Positions 12,401 through 21,565 of a stretch of 64,000 nucleotides of DNA are shown here, piece by piece; within the stretch, counting starts at the first letter, position 1; every line of letters begins with the position of its first letter. Made by a program: the position numbers and the translations under genes. The stretch spans positions 20,928,744-20,992,743 of the forward strand of contig NC_059349.1 of the NCBI RefSeq assembly GCF_019703515.2, read 5' to 3'. This stretch comes from Myxocyprinus asiaticus. Lineage: Eukaryota > Chordata > Actinopteri > Cypriniformes > Catostomidae. The notes under the pieces are model-generated. The model had not been told where the DNA came from. It searched no databases and saw nothing but the letters and a program-made list of their open reading frames with translations.

Positions 12401-15400
12401 GGCCACACTACAAGACTCGGAGTTCTTTTGAAGTGCGAGTGATGCGCTCCTTGTCCCTCAGTCAGAAATTTCGGAGGAATGGTGTTTGTGCGCCTGTTTT
12501 TATAGCGGACAGCTTCATGCCTAAAAATGCGGGGCTCAAACACCATAGCCAATGTTAGAATATTGACATTATTGTAGAGAGGTTTCAACTAGGTGTGGAA
12601 GGACACTCCACATGTGCATTAGCAAAACACTCTTTTTCATGTTTAACCATCAGACATTTTTATTTTTATTTAACATGCATAACATATGGAACTTTAGGAG
12701 GCCTTCTGGCTAAGAACAGATATTTATTATTATATGGGGATTAACCCTTGAAATATTTGAAAATTTAAAAACAGAATTTTAACCATAGAATGGACTAATT
12801 TTGGTAATTTTATTCCCAATGTCTTGGAGGAATGAAAATGACCGATAAAAATTATTGTTGCTATGACTCCGTTATGGTTTACTGTCAATAAACTGACATT
12901 TTTTCTCTGATCGTGTCACTGTGTCTCAACTCTACTGTCATTAAAGTGGGGGAGAGATGATGCCGATGCGGTAGCGTGGCAAGAGAGAAAAAGCATAAAG
13001 GAATCATGTTCTGAGGTAGAGAAAAAAATATTCCGAGTTATTTGATTTTCCCTAAGTTATGACATATAAAATTCATAGCAATAAAATCACACACATGATA
13101 TTTAGAAAAAAACAAATTTATTTTAGTCGTACGGGGAAAAAAGTAGCTCATTTATGCCATCACGAACTGCTTTTGATGCAATGAATAGAAGTTATAGAGA
13201 ATAAAATTCAATCAATTCATACATATGATATTTGTAATTAATATTATTTTATCTTAAAAATAAAGTGGATGGAGTTTAGAGTTTAAGATGTTTTGAGAGC
13301 ATTTTAACATCCAAAGTTATTTAATTCATTAATTATGTCAAGTCGATCTGGCTGTGATGAACAGGTTAAAAGTTATTTAAATGTATAGCCTAATTAATAC
13401 AATTCATAGCCATCAATGAATTTTTTTTTTTTAACATTTGTTACAAATATTTTGTTAGACAGGAAAAATAAAGTGGTTGGAGCCGTTGCATGACACGGGA
13501 TGCCTGACAACAGAACGCGCATCTCATCGCTTTGTTATAATGAAAGCTTTCTAGTTTTGTTTTTTGAGCTGCTGTGGTTTTGAAAGCTTTGATGCTTACA
13601 TTATCCAGCCCAACAGTTTCTAACGTTAGCGGTTCGTGGTTCGAGGCCAGCAAGCTTTTGGTTGTTGGTGGAATAGGGGCATAAGACAACCAGCGCTTGC
13701 ATTTATCTTAGCGCAAACATGATATTTAGAGCAGAATTCTCCATTATTTTAGTGGAGTACCTGTTTTAACTGAGATTTAAATGTGCATGCCTATCATCTG
13801 TGTCACTTTAAGTTGATATCAGGCACACTGAAGTTCCGTGAAGTCTTGTGCAAGAATGTAGGCTATGTGCTTTTTTTAATTTTCCGACCGGGCAGTTATT
13901 TCCTTTTTAAGCGGCAGGTAATTTTTCTACATACCTGGGATTCTGCTTGGTTCCAACTTATCTCAACTTTCCTTCATGTGGGCAAAATAATTAAGTATAA
14001 GGTTAATCTAGAACCCTGTGTAAACATTTCCTCTCTGGTCATATTTTTAATCCATTTGTTTTCATCTGCAAATGACAGCTGGTGGAATGGGTTCCTTCCA
14101 TGCTTTGGTGAATGCATGTGTCCACGTCATCATGTACACTTACTATGGTCTGGCTGCTGCAGGACCACGCTTCCATAAGTATCTGTGGTGGAAGAAGTAC
14201 ATGACTGCAATCCAGCTGGTTAGTGTCAACTCTTTTAACTCTAAGATATACATGTGCATTTAATTGACATTTTTCAAAAAGTGTAACTGGAGTGGCAAGT
14301 TATTTTAGGTTTTGTTAATTATCTTGGGCCCTGTTAACTAGGCATGTGCAAAACTATTTTCAATATCGACTTGTCGTTCGGGCAATCGACTAATCGGTCT
14401 TGAAGAAGCCCTGCATAATTAGGCTGGTTTCGAGTTTACCTAACCTGCATTTGGCACATTTCTTAAGGGGCATTTATGTAAGACATATTCTTGCATTCAA
14501 AAACAGCTAGACAGAGTGCAACAGAAAGGAACAGGATGTAGAGATCTTGAGACATGTTTTTAGAACTTGACACTATCTTGTATTACTTATGGCATGCTAA
14601 TTAAAGCACCTGCACAAAAAATATAAAAACTTGAAGATATGTTAGCAAAAATCAAGATAAACTACTCATTCTTTGTAGTTGGTTGTTGGACTGCTAGTTG
14701 ATCATCATGACCTATCCTCTGCTGTTTATTCCAAGTATTTAAATCCGTATCAGGTGATCCAATCACAAGTGGACAGCTGAGACAGATTGGCGTTTACACC
14801 TGGTATTTACATGCATTTCCTATGACCACTTGTGATAGTTTTTTATTGAGGTGAGGGACTCTGAACGTGGCTGCATACATCACTATGTTCCCTTCACACT
14901 GGGCATTAACATGCTTTCCATATCTGGATATTCTTTAGCTGGAATGCATGTACACCTTGCAGTCAAGTGCATCTCCACTGTGATTGGATAGAGATCTGAT
15001 CGCACTTTTAGAGATCTGATAACAAATTTTTAAAAACATTGATGGATAATTCAAGTCCTTTCCATTACTTTGATGGTTAAAAAACTGTTGAGGGATTCCA
15101 AGTGTATTCCAATGGAATAATTCATGGGATATTGTTCATTAGAGTGGGTAACAAGATCTTAAGTCTTCGGTATTTGTTGTGTTCTTCATATTGCAATGGC
15201 AGAATAAATAGAAAAATCCAAGAACCTGCAACACATCGCTTTAACAACGGATGACATCGTTGCATTGCAACCTCATTACATAATTATATACTTATGTAGT
15301 TGTATCCAGATTATGAAAACACATTTGCATTTACACCTTTTTTGAATGTGGTCAAAATCCGGCCCTAAAAAAGAGAAAAAATTCAGCACACCACAGCTCC

Positions 15401-15618
15401 AAAAATAGAAAAATTGATTATAGTGTTCTCACCTAAGGTGACTTTTTGAGCCCATGGCTCTTCATCAGACAATAAAAACATTCAAAGGTCAGCCCTTATA
15501 TACCCCAGAACAATCAGTCAATATACATCACATGATTAACCAGAGATAAAAAATGTTGTGATTCCTCAACGTGCAAAAAAGAATAAAATAATGAAAAAAA
15601 TAAAAAAGACAAGAAAAA

Positions 15619-15686
<68 letters not shown>

Positions 15687-18600
15687 TGGCGGCCAAAATT
15701 TTGGAATAATGTAGAGATTTTGCTGTTATGGAAAGAAATTGGTACTTTTATTCACCAAAGTGGCATTCAACTGATCACAATGGATAGTCAGGACATTAAT
15801 AACATGAAAAATGACTATTACAATTTGAAAAAAAATGTCAGGATTTCTTAAACTACTTCTCATCAAAGAGTTCACATAAAAAAATCCTCCACGCCTGGGT
15901 GGCTCAGCGAGTATTGATGCTGATTACCACCCCTGGAGTCGCGAGTTCGAATCCAGGGCGTGCTGAGTGACTCCAGCCAGGTCTCCTAAGCAACCAAATT
16001 GGCCCGGTTGCTAAGGAGGGTAGAGTCACATGGGGTAACCTCTTCGTGGTCGCGATTAGTGGTTCTCGCTCTTAATGGGGTGTGTGGTAAGTTGTGCATG
16101 GATCGTGGAGAGTAGCATAAGCCTCCACATGCTGTGAGTCTCTGCGGTGTCATGCACAACGAGCCATGTGATAAGATGACTTATTAGACAACTGAGACTT
16201 GTCCTCTGCCACCCTGATTATTTTTTATAAAAAATAAAAAAAATGCTCCACGTGCGGCAATGACAGCTTTGCAGATCCTTAGCATTCTAGCTGTCAGTTT
16301 GTCCAGATACTCAGGTGTCATTTCACACCACGCTTCCTGTAGCACTTGCCATAGATGTGGCTGTCTTGTCGGACACTTCTCATGCACCTTACAGTCAAGC
16401 TGATCCCACAAAAGCTCAATGGGGTTAAGATCCATAACACTCTTTTCCAATTATCTGTTGTCCAATGTCTGTGTATCTTTGCCCACTCTAACCTTTTCTT
16501 TTTGTTTTTCTGTTTCAAAAGTGGCTTTTTCTTTGCAATTCTTCCCACAATTCCTGAACCCTGAATTCTTTGGTGAATTAAAGTACCAATTTCCTTCCGA
16601 AACAGCAAAATCTGTACATTATTCCAAACTTTTGGCTGCCTGTGTGTGTGTGTGTGAACCATAAAGCCAACAAAACCCAAAGTACAAATGAATAAAGGTA
16701 TGAATAACAAAGAAAGTATATACAAAAACAATCAAAATCCAGAGGCAAAAAACATCAGGTTAAGATACCATCAGGACATGGGGCAAAGGAAGTCACATTG
16801 AATTATTAACTAGAGGTGAAAATCCAATCATTGCACAAATGAATATCCTTGTACAATGGACAACCCTACTGCAGCATATTTTATATTGTTATATCTAGAC
16901 TATATCGCACAGAAACATTTAAGAAATCAGATAACTGTCAGAGAAAGGGATAAACGTCAAACTCTTCATTCAGGCCTTGTGGTGCGACAGTATCTAGTGT
17001 GTAAATCCAATAGGTTTCACGCCTTAAAAGTAAATAATTAATGTCAGCTCCACTACGAGGATACTTCACTGATTCTATACATATATAGTGAAGTGTGGAA
17101 ACAGAATGTCTTAAAGCAGCAAAATGCTGTGCTACCGGGCTCTTAGGATCGTGATGCCTAATAGCACTTCGATGTTCAGAGATACAGGTTTTAAGCGGTC
17201 TACTGGTTTTACCAATATAACAGTCCACAAGGACCCCGCAGCATGTAAATATCATTCATTTGATCATTCATATCAGAAAGCTAAGCATTTTGGCAAATCA
17301 CAGAGCTACCAGAATTCTCTGAATTCTGAATATTTACAGCTACAAATTACACCTCTAAAAAAATCTAAACAATAAATCTGTTTAAAATTACACATTTTTA
17401 TATATATATACAGGTGCATCTCAATAAATTAGAATGTCGTGGAAAAGTTCATTTATTTCAGTAATTCAACTCAAATTGTGAAACTTGTGTATTAAATAAA
17501 TTCAATGCACACAGACTTAAGTAGTTTAAGTCTTTGGTTCTTTTAATTGTGATGATTTTGGCTCACATTTAACAAAAACCCACCAATTCACTATCTCAAA
17601 AAATTAGAATATGGTGACATGCCAACCAGCTAATCAACTCAAAACACCTGCAAAGGTTTCCTGAGCCTTCAAAATGGTCTCTCAGTTTGGTTCACTAGGC
17701 TACACAATCATGGGGAAGACTGCTGATCTGACAGTTGTCCAGAAGACAATCATTGACACCCTTCACAAGGAGGGTAAGCCACAAACATTAATTGCCAAAG
17801 AAGCTGGCTGTTCACAGAGTGCTGTATCCAAGCATGTTAACAGAAAGTTGAGTGGAAGGAAAAAGTGTGGAAGAAAAAGATGCACAACCAACAGAGAGAA
17901 CCGCAGCCTTATGATTGTCAAGCAAAATCGATTCAAGAATTTGGGTGAACTTCACAAGGAATGGACTGAGGCTGCGGTCAAGGCATCAAGAGCCACCACT
18001 CACAGACGTGTCAAGGAATTTGGCTACAGTTGTCGTATTCCTCTTGTCAAGCCACTCCTGAACCACAGACAACGTCAGAGGTGTCTTACCTGGGCTAAGG
18101 AGAAGAACTGGACTGTTGCCCAGTGGTCCAAAGTCCTCTTTTCAGATGAGAGCAAGTTTTGTATTTCATTTGGAAACCAAGGTCCTAGAGTCTGGAGGAA
18201 GGGTGGAGAAGCTCATAGCCCAAGTTGCTTGAAGTCCAGTGTTAAGTTTCCAGAGTCTGTGATGATTTGGGGTGCAATGTCATCTGCTGGTGTTGGTCCA
18301 TTGTGTTTTTTGAAAACCAAAGTCACTGCACCCGTTTACCAAGACATTTTGGAGCACTTCAGGCTTCCTTCTGCTGACCAGCTTTTTAAAGATGCTGATT
18401 TCATTTTCCAGCAGGATTTGGCACCTGCCCACACTGCCAAAAGCACCAAAAGTTGGTTAAATGACCATGGTGTTGGTGTGCTTGACTGGCCAGCAAACTC
18501 ACCAGACCTAAACCCCATAGAGAATCTATGGGGTATTGTCAAGAGGAAAATGAGAAACAAGAGACCAAAAAATGCAGATGAGCTGAAGGCCACTGTCAAA

Positions 18601-19574
18601 GAAACCTGGGCTTCCATACCACCTCAGCAGTGCCACAAACTGATCACCTCCATGCCACGCTGAATTGAGGCAGTAATTAAAGCAAAAGGAGCCCCTACCA
18701 AGTATTGAGTACATATACAGTAAATGAACATACTTTCCAGAAGGCCAACAATTCACTAAAAATGTTTTTTTTATTGGTCTTATGATGTATTCTAATTTTT
18801 TGAGATAGTGAATTGGTGGGTTTTTGTTAAATGTGAGCCAAAATCATCACAATTAAAAGAACCAAAGACTTAAACTACTTCAGTCTGTGTGCATTGAATT
18901 TATTTAATACACGAGTTTCACAATTTGAGTTGAATTACTGAAATAATTGAACTTTTCCACGACATTCTAATTTATTGAGATGCACCTGTATATATATATA
19001 TAAAAGCTGTTTTGAAAATTAAATGTTTAAAAATACAAATTTATCAAATATTCCACAAAAATCTTAACAATTTTGTCAAATGTACCAATTCAGATTAACA
19101 AAATTCTGATTCAGATACTTTAGTCATTGTTCTTGCTCTATAGTAGTGCTGTAGTTTAACTTCACTGTTATGGTACACTGTTGTGTGTAGTTTGTAGCAT
19201 TAGCACTACAAATAAGAACAGTAATTAATTTTAATTTCTTTACTCTAATGGATTTTCCACAGATTCAGTTCGTGCTGGTGTCTGTCCATATCACTCAGTA
19301 TTACTTCATGGAAAAGTGTGACTACCAGGTTCCCATTTTCATTCATCTCATCTGGATCTATGGCACCTTTTTCTTTATCCTCTTCTCCAACTTCTGGATC
19401 CAGGCCTACATAAAGGGCAAGCGGCTTCCTGTTAACAGCGAGGACAAACCCAAACAGAATGGCATTACCACTGTAACTGCGTCAGTTCCAGTGGCCAATG
19501 GCAAACACTTGGAAAACGGCACTGTGCACTACACTAATGGATTTGCCCACAATGTGAAAGTAAAGGAAGTCTAA
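4949..19574 (+). CDS. elovl1: ELOVL1-type very-long-chain fatty-acid elongase (7 coding exons, 315 aa)
   Basis: Coding exons: 4949-5009, 5570-5760, 6339-6419, 6565-6621, 6742-6847, 14079-14218 and 19263-19574. All have GT/AG borders and the phases join without a gap. The product is a multipass ER 3-ketoacyl-CoA synthase that performs the condensing step of very-long-chain fatty-acid elongation. Family marks visible: KYVELLDT at residues 123-130, the catalytic histidine box HIFHH at 146-150, NxxxHxxMYxYY at 177-188, and a C-terminal KVKEV fitting the KxKxx ER-retrieval signal. Length is near the roughly 280 aa of mammalian ELOVL1 plus a longer polar tail. ELOVL7 is the closest alternative, but the sequence and the linkage to cdc20 favour ELOVL1. 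Fish carry elovl1a and elovl1b, which I cannot separate here. Introns 5 and 6 are swollen by retroelements. Confidence 0.93.
5122..5510. repeat. Short inverted-repeat MITE in elovl1 intron 1
   Basis: The left end reads CTAGATCAGGGTTCCCATGG and the right end GTGGGAACACTGCTAG, which are inverted relatives. The inside is AT-rich with repeated GGAAAAGTCATGG/CATGGTCATGGAAAT words. A related, later interrupted copy starts near 48363. Confidence 0.5.
5938..6245. repeat. MITE with TTAAAG-type inverted ends, copy 1 (elovl1 intron 2)
   Basis: The ends TTAAAGGTGACGTGTGTAAT and TTATACACTTTGCCCCTAA are imperfect inverted repeats. The interior (CACTAGCGTCACCAAACAGA, then AGAAAGTATTTTAACAT) matches the copy at 33528-34014, so this is a dispersed family. 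Confidence 0.6.
6848..8997. other. elovl1 intron 5, proximal part: one hAT-like end, otherwise nothing recognised
   Basis: A hAT-like terminus (GCCCAGCCCTA, ending at 7819) preceded by CGATATATCG-type words matches the ends at 27305/30280 and 54897/56229. No matching left end was found, so it is probably truncated. No coding exon or other repeat boundary was recognised. Confidence 0.4.
9443..9474. repeat. (CA)n microsatellite inside the DIRS element
   Basis: A run of 16 AC units just upstream of the gag-like remnant. Confidence 0.9.
9506..10461 (+). pseudogene. DIRS gag-like ORF1 remnant
   Basis: Open pieces in shifting frames resemble the ORF1 protein of fish DIRS1 elements. They include [14 protein letters not shown] (about 9830-9870), [10 protein letters not shown] (about 9937), [26 protein letters not shown] (ending at a stop near 10100), [34 protein letters not shown] and [12 protein letters not shown]. 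Several stops and frameshifts break it, so no intact product is possible. Confidence 0.7.
10580..10960 (+). pseudogene. DIRS RT/RNase H C-terminal remnant
   Basis: Fragments [13 protein letters not shown] (about 10608-10645) and [13 protein letters not shown] followed by PWEIPL (10765-10865) match the RNase H tail and linker found in DIRS pol before the recombinase. The reverse-transcriptase core expected upstream is absent, so a large deletion lies near 10470-10580. Confidence 0.6.
11000..11925 (+). pseudogene. DIRS tyrosine recombinase, frameshifted
   Basis: A long open stretch (11043-11492) encodes the SAM-like N-terminal domain ([14 protein letters not shown]) and the first half of the catalytic domain ([19 protein letters not shown]). 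After a frameshift it continues at about 11450-11703 ([19 protein letters not shown]) to a stop. The third piece contains [13 protein letters not shown], the HxxR box, and ARFYNLDV with the candidate nucleophilic tyrosine. The usual first catalytic Arg (KRVGD in relatives) reads KQVGD here. The enzyme would join circular DIRS cDNA into the genome; this copy is dead. Confidence 0.8.
12632..14078. other. elovl1 intron 5, distal part: AT-rich, nothing recognised
   Basis: Only short A/T tracts and unrelated short open frames are visible. No exon or transposon termini were recognised. Confidence 0.4.
14219..15375. other. elovl1 intron 6, proximal part
   Basis: At 14337-14402 there is a hAT-like fragment (ACTAGGCATGTGCAAAACTA with ATCGACTAATCGGT). 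Nothing else is recognised apart from AT-rich unique-looking DNA. Confidence 0.35.
15429..15468 (-). ncRNA. Decayed hammerhead-ribozyme-like motif
   Basis: Read on the minus strand, the core CTGATGA (15468-15462) is followed by a perfect 5-bp stem GAGCC-ATG-GGCTC (15460-15448). Next come an A-rich stretch where GAAA is expected, then a second perfect stem TCACC-TTA-GGTGA (15441-15429). The layout fits hammerhead stems II and III, but the essential G of GAAA is replaced by A, and stem I is weak. It is probably an inactive relic. Confidence 0.4.
15626..15682. repeat. (AT)n microsatellite at the Tc1 insertion edge
   Basis: About 28 AT units run into the left terminus of the Tc1-like copy. Tc1 elements insert at TA, so the array is probably the expanded target site. 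Confidence 0.85.
15684..16645 (-). mobile_element. Internally deleted Tc1-like transposon, copy 2
   Basis: The ends CACTGGCGGCCAAAATTTTG and AACTTTTGGCTGCCTGTGTG are inverted. The minus strand carries the same transposase remnants as 788-2026 ([24 protein letters not shown]), with the same jump to the segment encoding [11 protein letters not shown] tRNA-derived SINE has inserted into it at 15894-16236. Confidence 0.8.
15894..16236 (+). mobile_element. tRNA-derived SINE, copy 1, with target-site duplication
   Basis: The head GGTGGCTCAGCGAG resembles a polymerase III A box and GAGTTCGAATCC a B box. The body (GCAACCAAATTGGCCCGGTT and GGTTCTCGCTCT) is shared with 26840-27275 and 39105-39509. It is flanked by near-identical 16-bp duplications (AAAAAAATCCTCCACG at 15878-15893 and AAAAAAATGCTCCACG at 16237-16252). 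The 3' part is shorter than in the other copies. Confidence 0.85.
16938..17255 (-). pseudogene. GIY-YIG endonuclease domain of a Penelope-like element, truncated
   Basis: The 105-residue frame contains [12 protein letters not shown], the helix [34 protein letters not shown] with the conserved catalytic Glu, and [12 protein letters not shown] just before the stop. This matches the C-terminal endonuclease of Penelope-like retroelements. The GIY half of the first motif is degenerate and nothing resembling the reverse transcriptase lies upstream, so it is a fragment. A homing endonuclease is unlikely in this context. Confidence 0.7.
17411..18988 (+). mobile_element. Nearly intact Tc1-like transposon with 201-bp inverted repeats
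   Basis: The element starts CAGGTGCATCTCAATAAATT (17411) and ends with its inverse (18988), inserted within a TATATA tract as expected for TA-targeting Tc1 elements. The inverted repeats span about 17411-17611 and 18788-18988 and look almost identical along their length. They enclose a single uninterrupted transposase frame. It sits in the last intron of elovl1, same strand, 274 bp before the final exon. Confidence 0.95.
17710..18663 (+). CDS. Tc1-family DD34E transposase, C-terminally truncated by one stop
   Basis: The start is taken at MGKTADLT (17710), the usual Tc1 position; an in-frame ATG also lies at 17674. The protein has a paired-like helix-turn-helix N-terminus ([19 protein letters not shown]), a basic [12 protein letters not shown] linker and a full catalytic triad: Asp in FSDESKF, Asp in [10 protein letters not shown], and Glu in [10 protein letters not shown], with 34 residues between the last two. 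It cuts and pastes DNA at TA. The frame ends at TGA after SMPR. Immediately downstream the same frame continues as [14 protein letters not shown] to a natural TGA at about 18707, so a CGA-to-TGA change probably removed the last 16 or so residues. Activity is uncertain. Confidence 0.9.
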   Translation: MGKTADLTVVQKTIIDTLHKEGKPQTLIAKEAGCSQSAVSKHVNRKLSGRKKCGRKRCTTNRENRSLMIVKQNRFKNLGELHKEWTEAAVKASRATTHRRVKEFGYSCRIPLVKPLLNHRQRQRCLTWAKEKNWTVAQWSKVLFSDESKFCISFGNQGPRVWRKGGEAHSPSCLKSSVKFPESVMIWGAMSSAGVGPLCFLKTKVTAPVYQDILEHFRLPSADQLFKDADFIFQQDLAPAHTAKSTKSWLNDHGVGVLDWPANSPDLNPIENLWGIVKRKMRNKRPKNADELKATVKETWASIPPQQCHKLITSMPR

Positions 19575-20010
19575 ACGGACCAATTAAAATGCACAGTACA
19601 GGACTCCACTGGAAAGTTACACTGGTCCAGAGAAATGGTTTAGAAGTTATTTGTTTTTGTTGTCAAATGTCTATTTTTTTATAATTGCATGGGAGATGAA
19701 ACCGCGCATTTGATCTGGCAGTTGGTTCCCCTTTCTTTGTATTTGAGCATGAAGAGAATTCGTCCACTGAAGTCGGCTTCGTAGACGTCCCTCTGAAACC
19801 TGACAGCGTTTCTGACAGCTGTCTGTGGTTGAATCCGTTGACCTTGGCTTTTTTTCTGGCATATGAGTCTCCCAGTTTGCACACTGTACAGTTCTCACAG
19901 ATCTAACTGAAACTTGATTGTAAATATTTCCTCAGTTTATTGGAAATATGAGTTGTCCATTTTTTATTCTGCCCATAACTTATGTTAATAAAAGCTTTTT
20001 ATAATAAATT
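19575..20010 (+). terminator. elovl1: elovl1 3' UTR with poly(A) signals
   Basis: Two AATAAA hexamers, at 19987-19992 and 20003-20008, lie about 415 bp after the elovl1 stop and are the likely cleavage signals. Confidence 0.6.
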
Positions 20011-21090
20011 GTATTTTTGGCTTTTGCTTGCTCCGTGTAGAGATAAAGATATATAGGCATTATTTTGCATATATATTGACAGCATTCCTCCATATACTGT
20101 TATGCACGGTAGTGTCCATTAGGCTGGAAAGGTCTTGCAGTGCAGTCTTTACTTTAGGCAATAAAAATGCTTTGTAGTTCTCACTTACCCCCTTAATTTT
20201 AGAGTTCAAGAACTTCAACAGCTGCAGTGTTAGGATTGAGATGTCTCATGTACTAGCACCCATGTTCTTTCAAGATTTTGCTCAGTCACATCTAGAGGGT
20301 AACCCCCTAGTTGTCAAAAGTCTCGCAAGAGCCACATGCATTATTTGTCATAAAGAAACACTACCCTGACCCTACTCCTAATCTTAGTAACTGCTAATGA
20401 AACTCATGTTGCACAAGGCAATTGGGGTGGTACCTTCTAGACAGACATTTTATTCTTCCTTTTCTGCAACAATCTTGAACATGTAATGGTAGACTTGTTT
20501 TTATATAAATATGCTGATCCAAAGCCTTTCCTCAAGGTGTTGCCTGTCAATTTTTAAATCTAGTGTATTATTCTTTAGCATTTCTACACAAATGTTGCAC
20601 AAAACCCACTTAATGACTGCAATTTGTAAAGGAGATTGTGCTATTCATGTTACAAGTAGACATTTACATAGAATCACCAAAACAGGATTGCAAAAATTAC
20701 TATTTGGAAATGGTCTCCCCCAAACACTTCACCCAATTGCTAAACAAAATCCCACCCCAAATTCACACCATGTCACAGTCTCAGAGCAACAGCGTTTACA
20801 CTGGAGGAATAAACCAACAAATGGCTTATTTGTCTCAGCATATTAAGGGATGAGAAAGTGTTTCACAATTTAAGGTACATTCTGGCACACCCTAAAGGCT
20901 ATAGATACATACTCAGGTTTCATTTACCCTTTTCAATCACCTTTATTCATCCTTTGATTCATTTACCTACAATTTTCAACCTTGCCCCAAAACATGACAT
21001 TCACTTTACATACCCATAAACCTTGTATCAGTATGGAAATCCTCACTCTGGTTTTAATTAATAAAAAATAAAAAAAGTCAAACCATGTTC
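20011..21090. other. Intergenic DNA between convergent elovl1 and cdc20
   Basis: No gene or clear transposon terminus was recognised. Short open frames here (such as 20511-20846) have no recognisable features. Confidence 0.5.
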
Positions 21091-21565
21091 AAAAGCAATC
21101 AAATCCTTACAAAACTTTATTTGAAATTTACATTTGTATATAATTTAAAATCAAATTCCAGGGTTAAATAATTCAGAGTAGGAAAAAAGCAAAATTCATA
21201 AGTCACTTAAAAGTCCTTTGGGGATTTAGCTTCCAAAGTGGGTGTTCTTTTGGGAAACCCATTTAACCACCATGACTTGTGCTCAATTGATCATCTTTAC
21301 AAATGTATTGAGCTCTTAATGCAGAAATAAAAAGGGACATCTCACAGCCCATTATAATTTAGTATAGCTTCTGTAATGCATGACTGAGGCCACCCAACAA
21401 CCCAGCCGAGTTCCTTGGTTGTTGTGAATGGGATTTCCCAAATTTTTGGAGCCAAATTACAGTAAATCCTTGGGCGTCAACATTAAGATTTTAAAGTAAT
21501 TTCCCCACTCAATCTATGCTGGTTGCACACCCACACACACAAAAAAAAACCCACACCATTGTATT
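21091..21565 (-). terminator. cdc20: cdc20 3' UTR and probable poly(A) signal
   Basis: On the minus strand AATAAA is read at 21121-21116, about 445 nt after the cdc20 stop codon. This places the mRNA end near 21095-21105. Confidence 0.5.

Larger units (their letters stand above)
8998..12631 (+). mobile_element. DIRS1-type tyrosine-recombinase retrotransposon, internally deleted (elovl1 intron 5)
   Basis: The element has inverted terminal repeats: 9034-9206 matches the reverse complement of about 12470-12631, sharing for example GTGTCCTTCCACAC, TTGAAACCTCTCTACAATAA and GGCTATGGTGTTTGAGCCCC. A further internal stretch at about 12284-12345 is complementary to the extreme left end (8999-9051), the internal complementary region typical of DIRS1. 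Between them lie gag-like remnants, an RNase H remnant and a tyrosine recombinase. Most reverse transcriptase sequence is missing: the element is about 3.6 kb, against roughly 6 kb for full DIRS1 copies. All frames are broken. Confidence 0.88.
15376..17270 (-). mobile_element. Penelope-like retroelement 3' part, interrupted by a Tc1 copy
   Basis: On the minus strand a GIY-YIG endonuclease domain (17255-16938) is followed by a 3' untranslated stretch (16937-16650). The sequence resumes beyond an inserted Tc1-like element, at 15540-15376, with an LTR-like segment carrying a hammerhead-like motif. A C-terminal GIY-YIG domain and hammerhead motifs in terminal repeats are known hallmarks of Penelope-like elements. 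Joining the two halves across the Tc1 insertion is inference from order and strand. No reverse transcriptase was seen. Confidence 0.65.

Noticed and set aside
15514..15851. Open frames of alternating Ile-Tyr residues
   Set aside because: They are translations of the (AT)n microsatellite.
16938..17255. GIY-YIG frame as a functional host nuclease or homing endonuclease
   Set aside because: It is truncated and lies in an intron beside Penelope-type 3' sequence; family resemblance is to the Penelope-like C-terminal domain.
18336..18756. Minus-strand open frames within the Tc1 element
   Set aside because: They are antisense shadows of the transposase gene.
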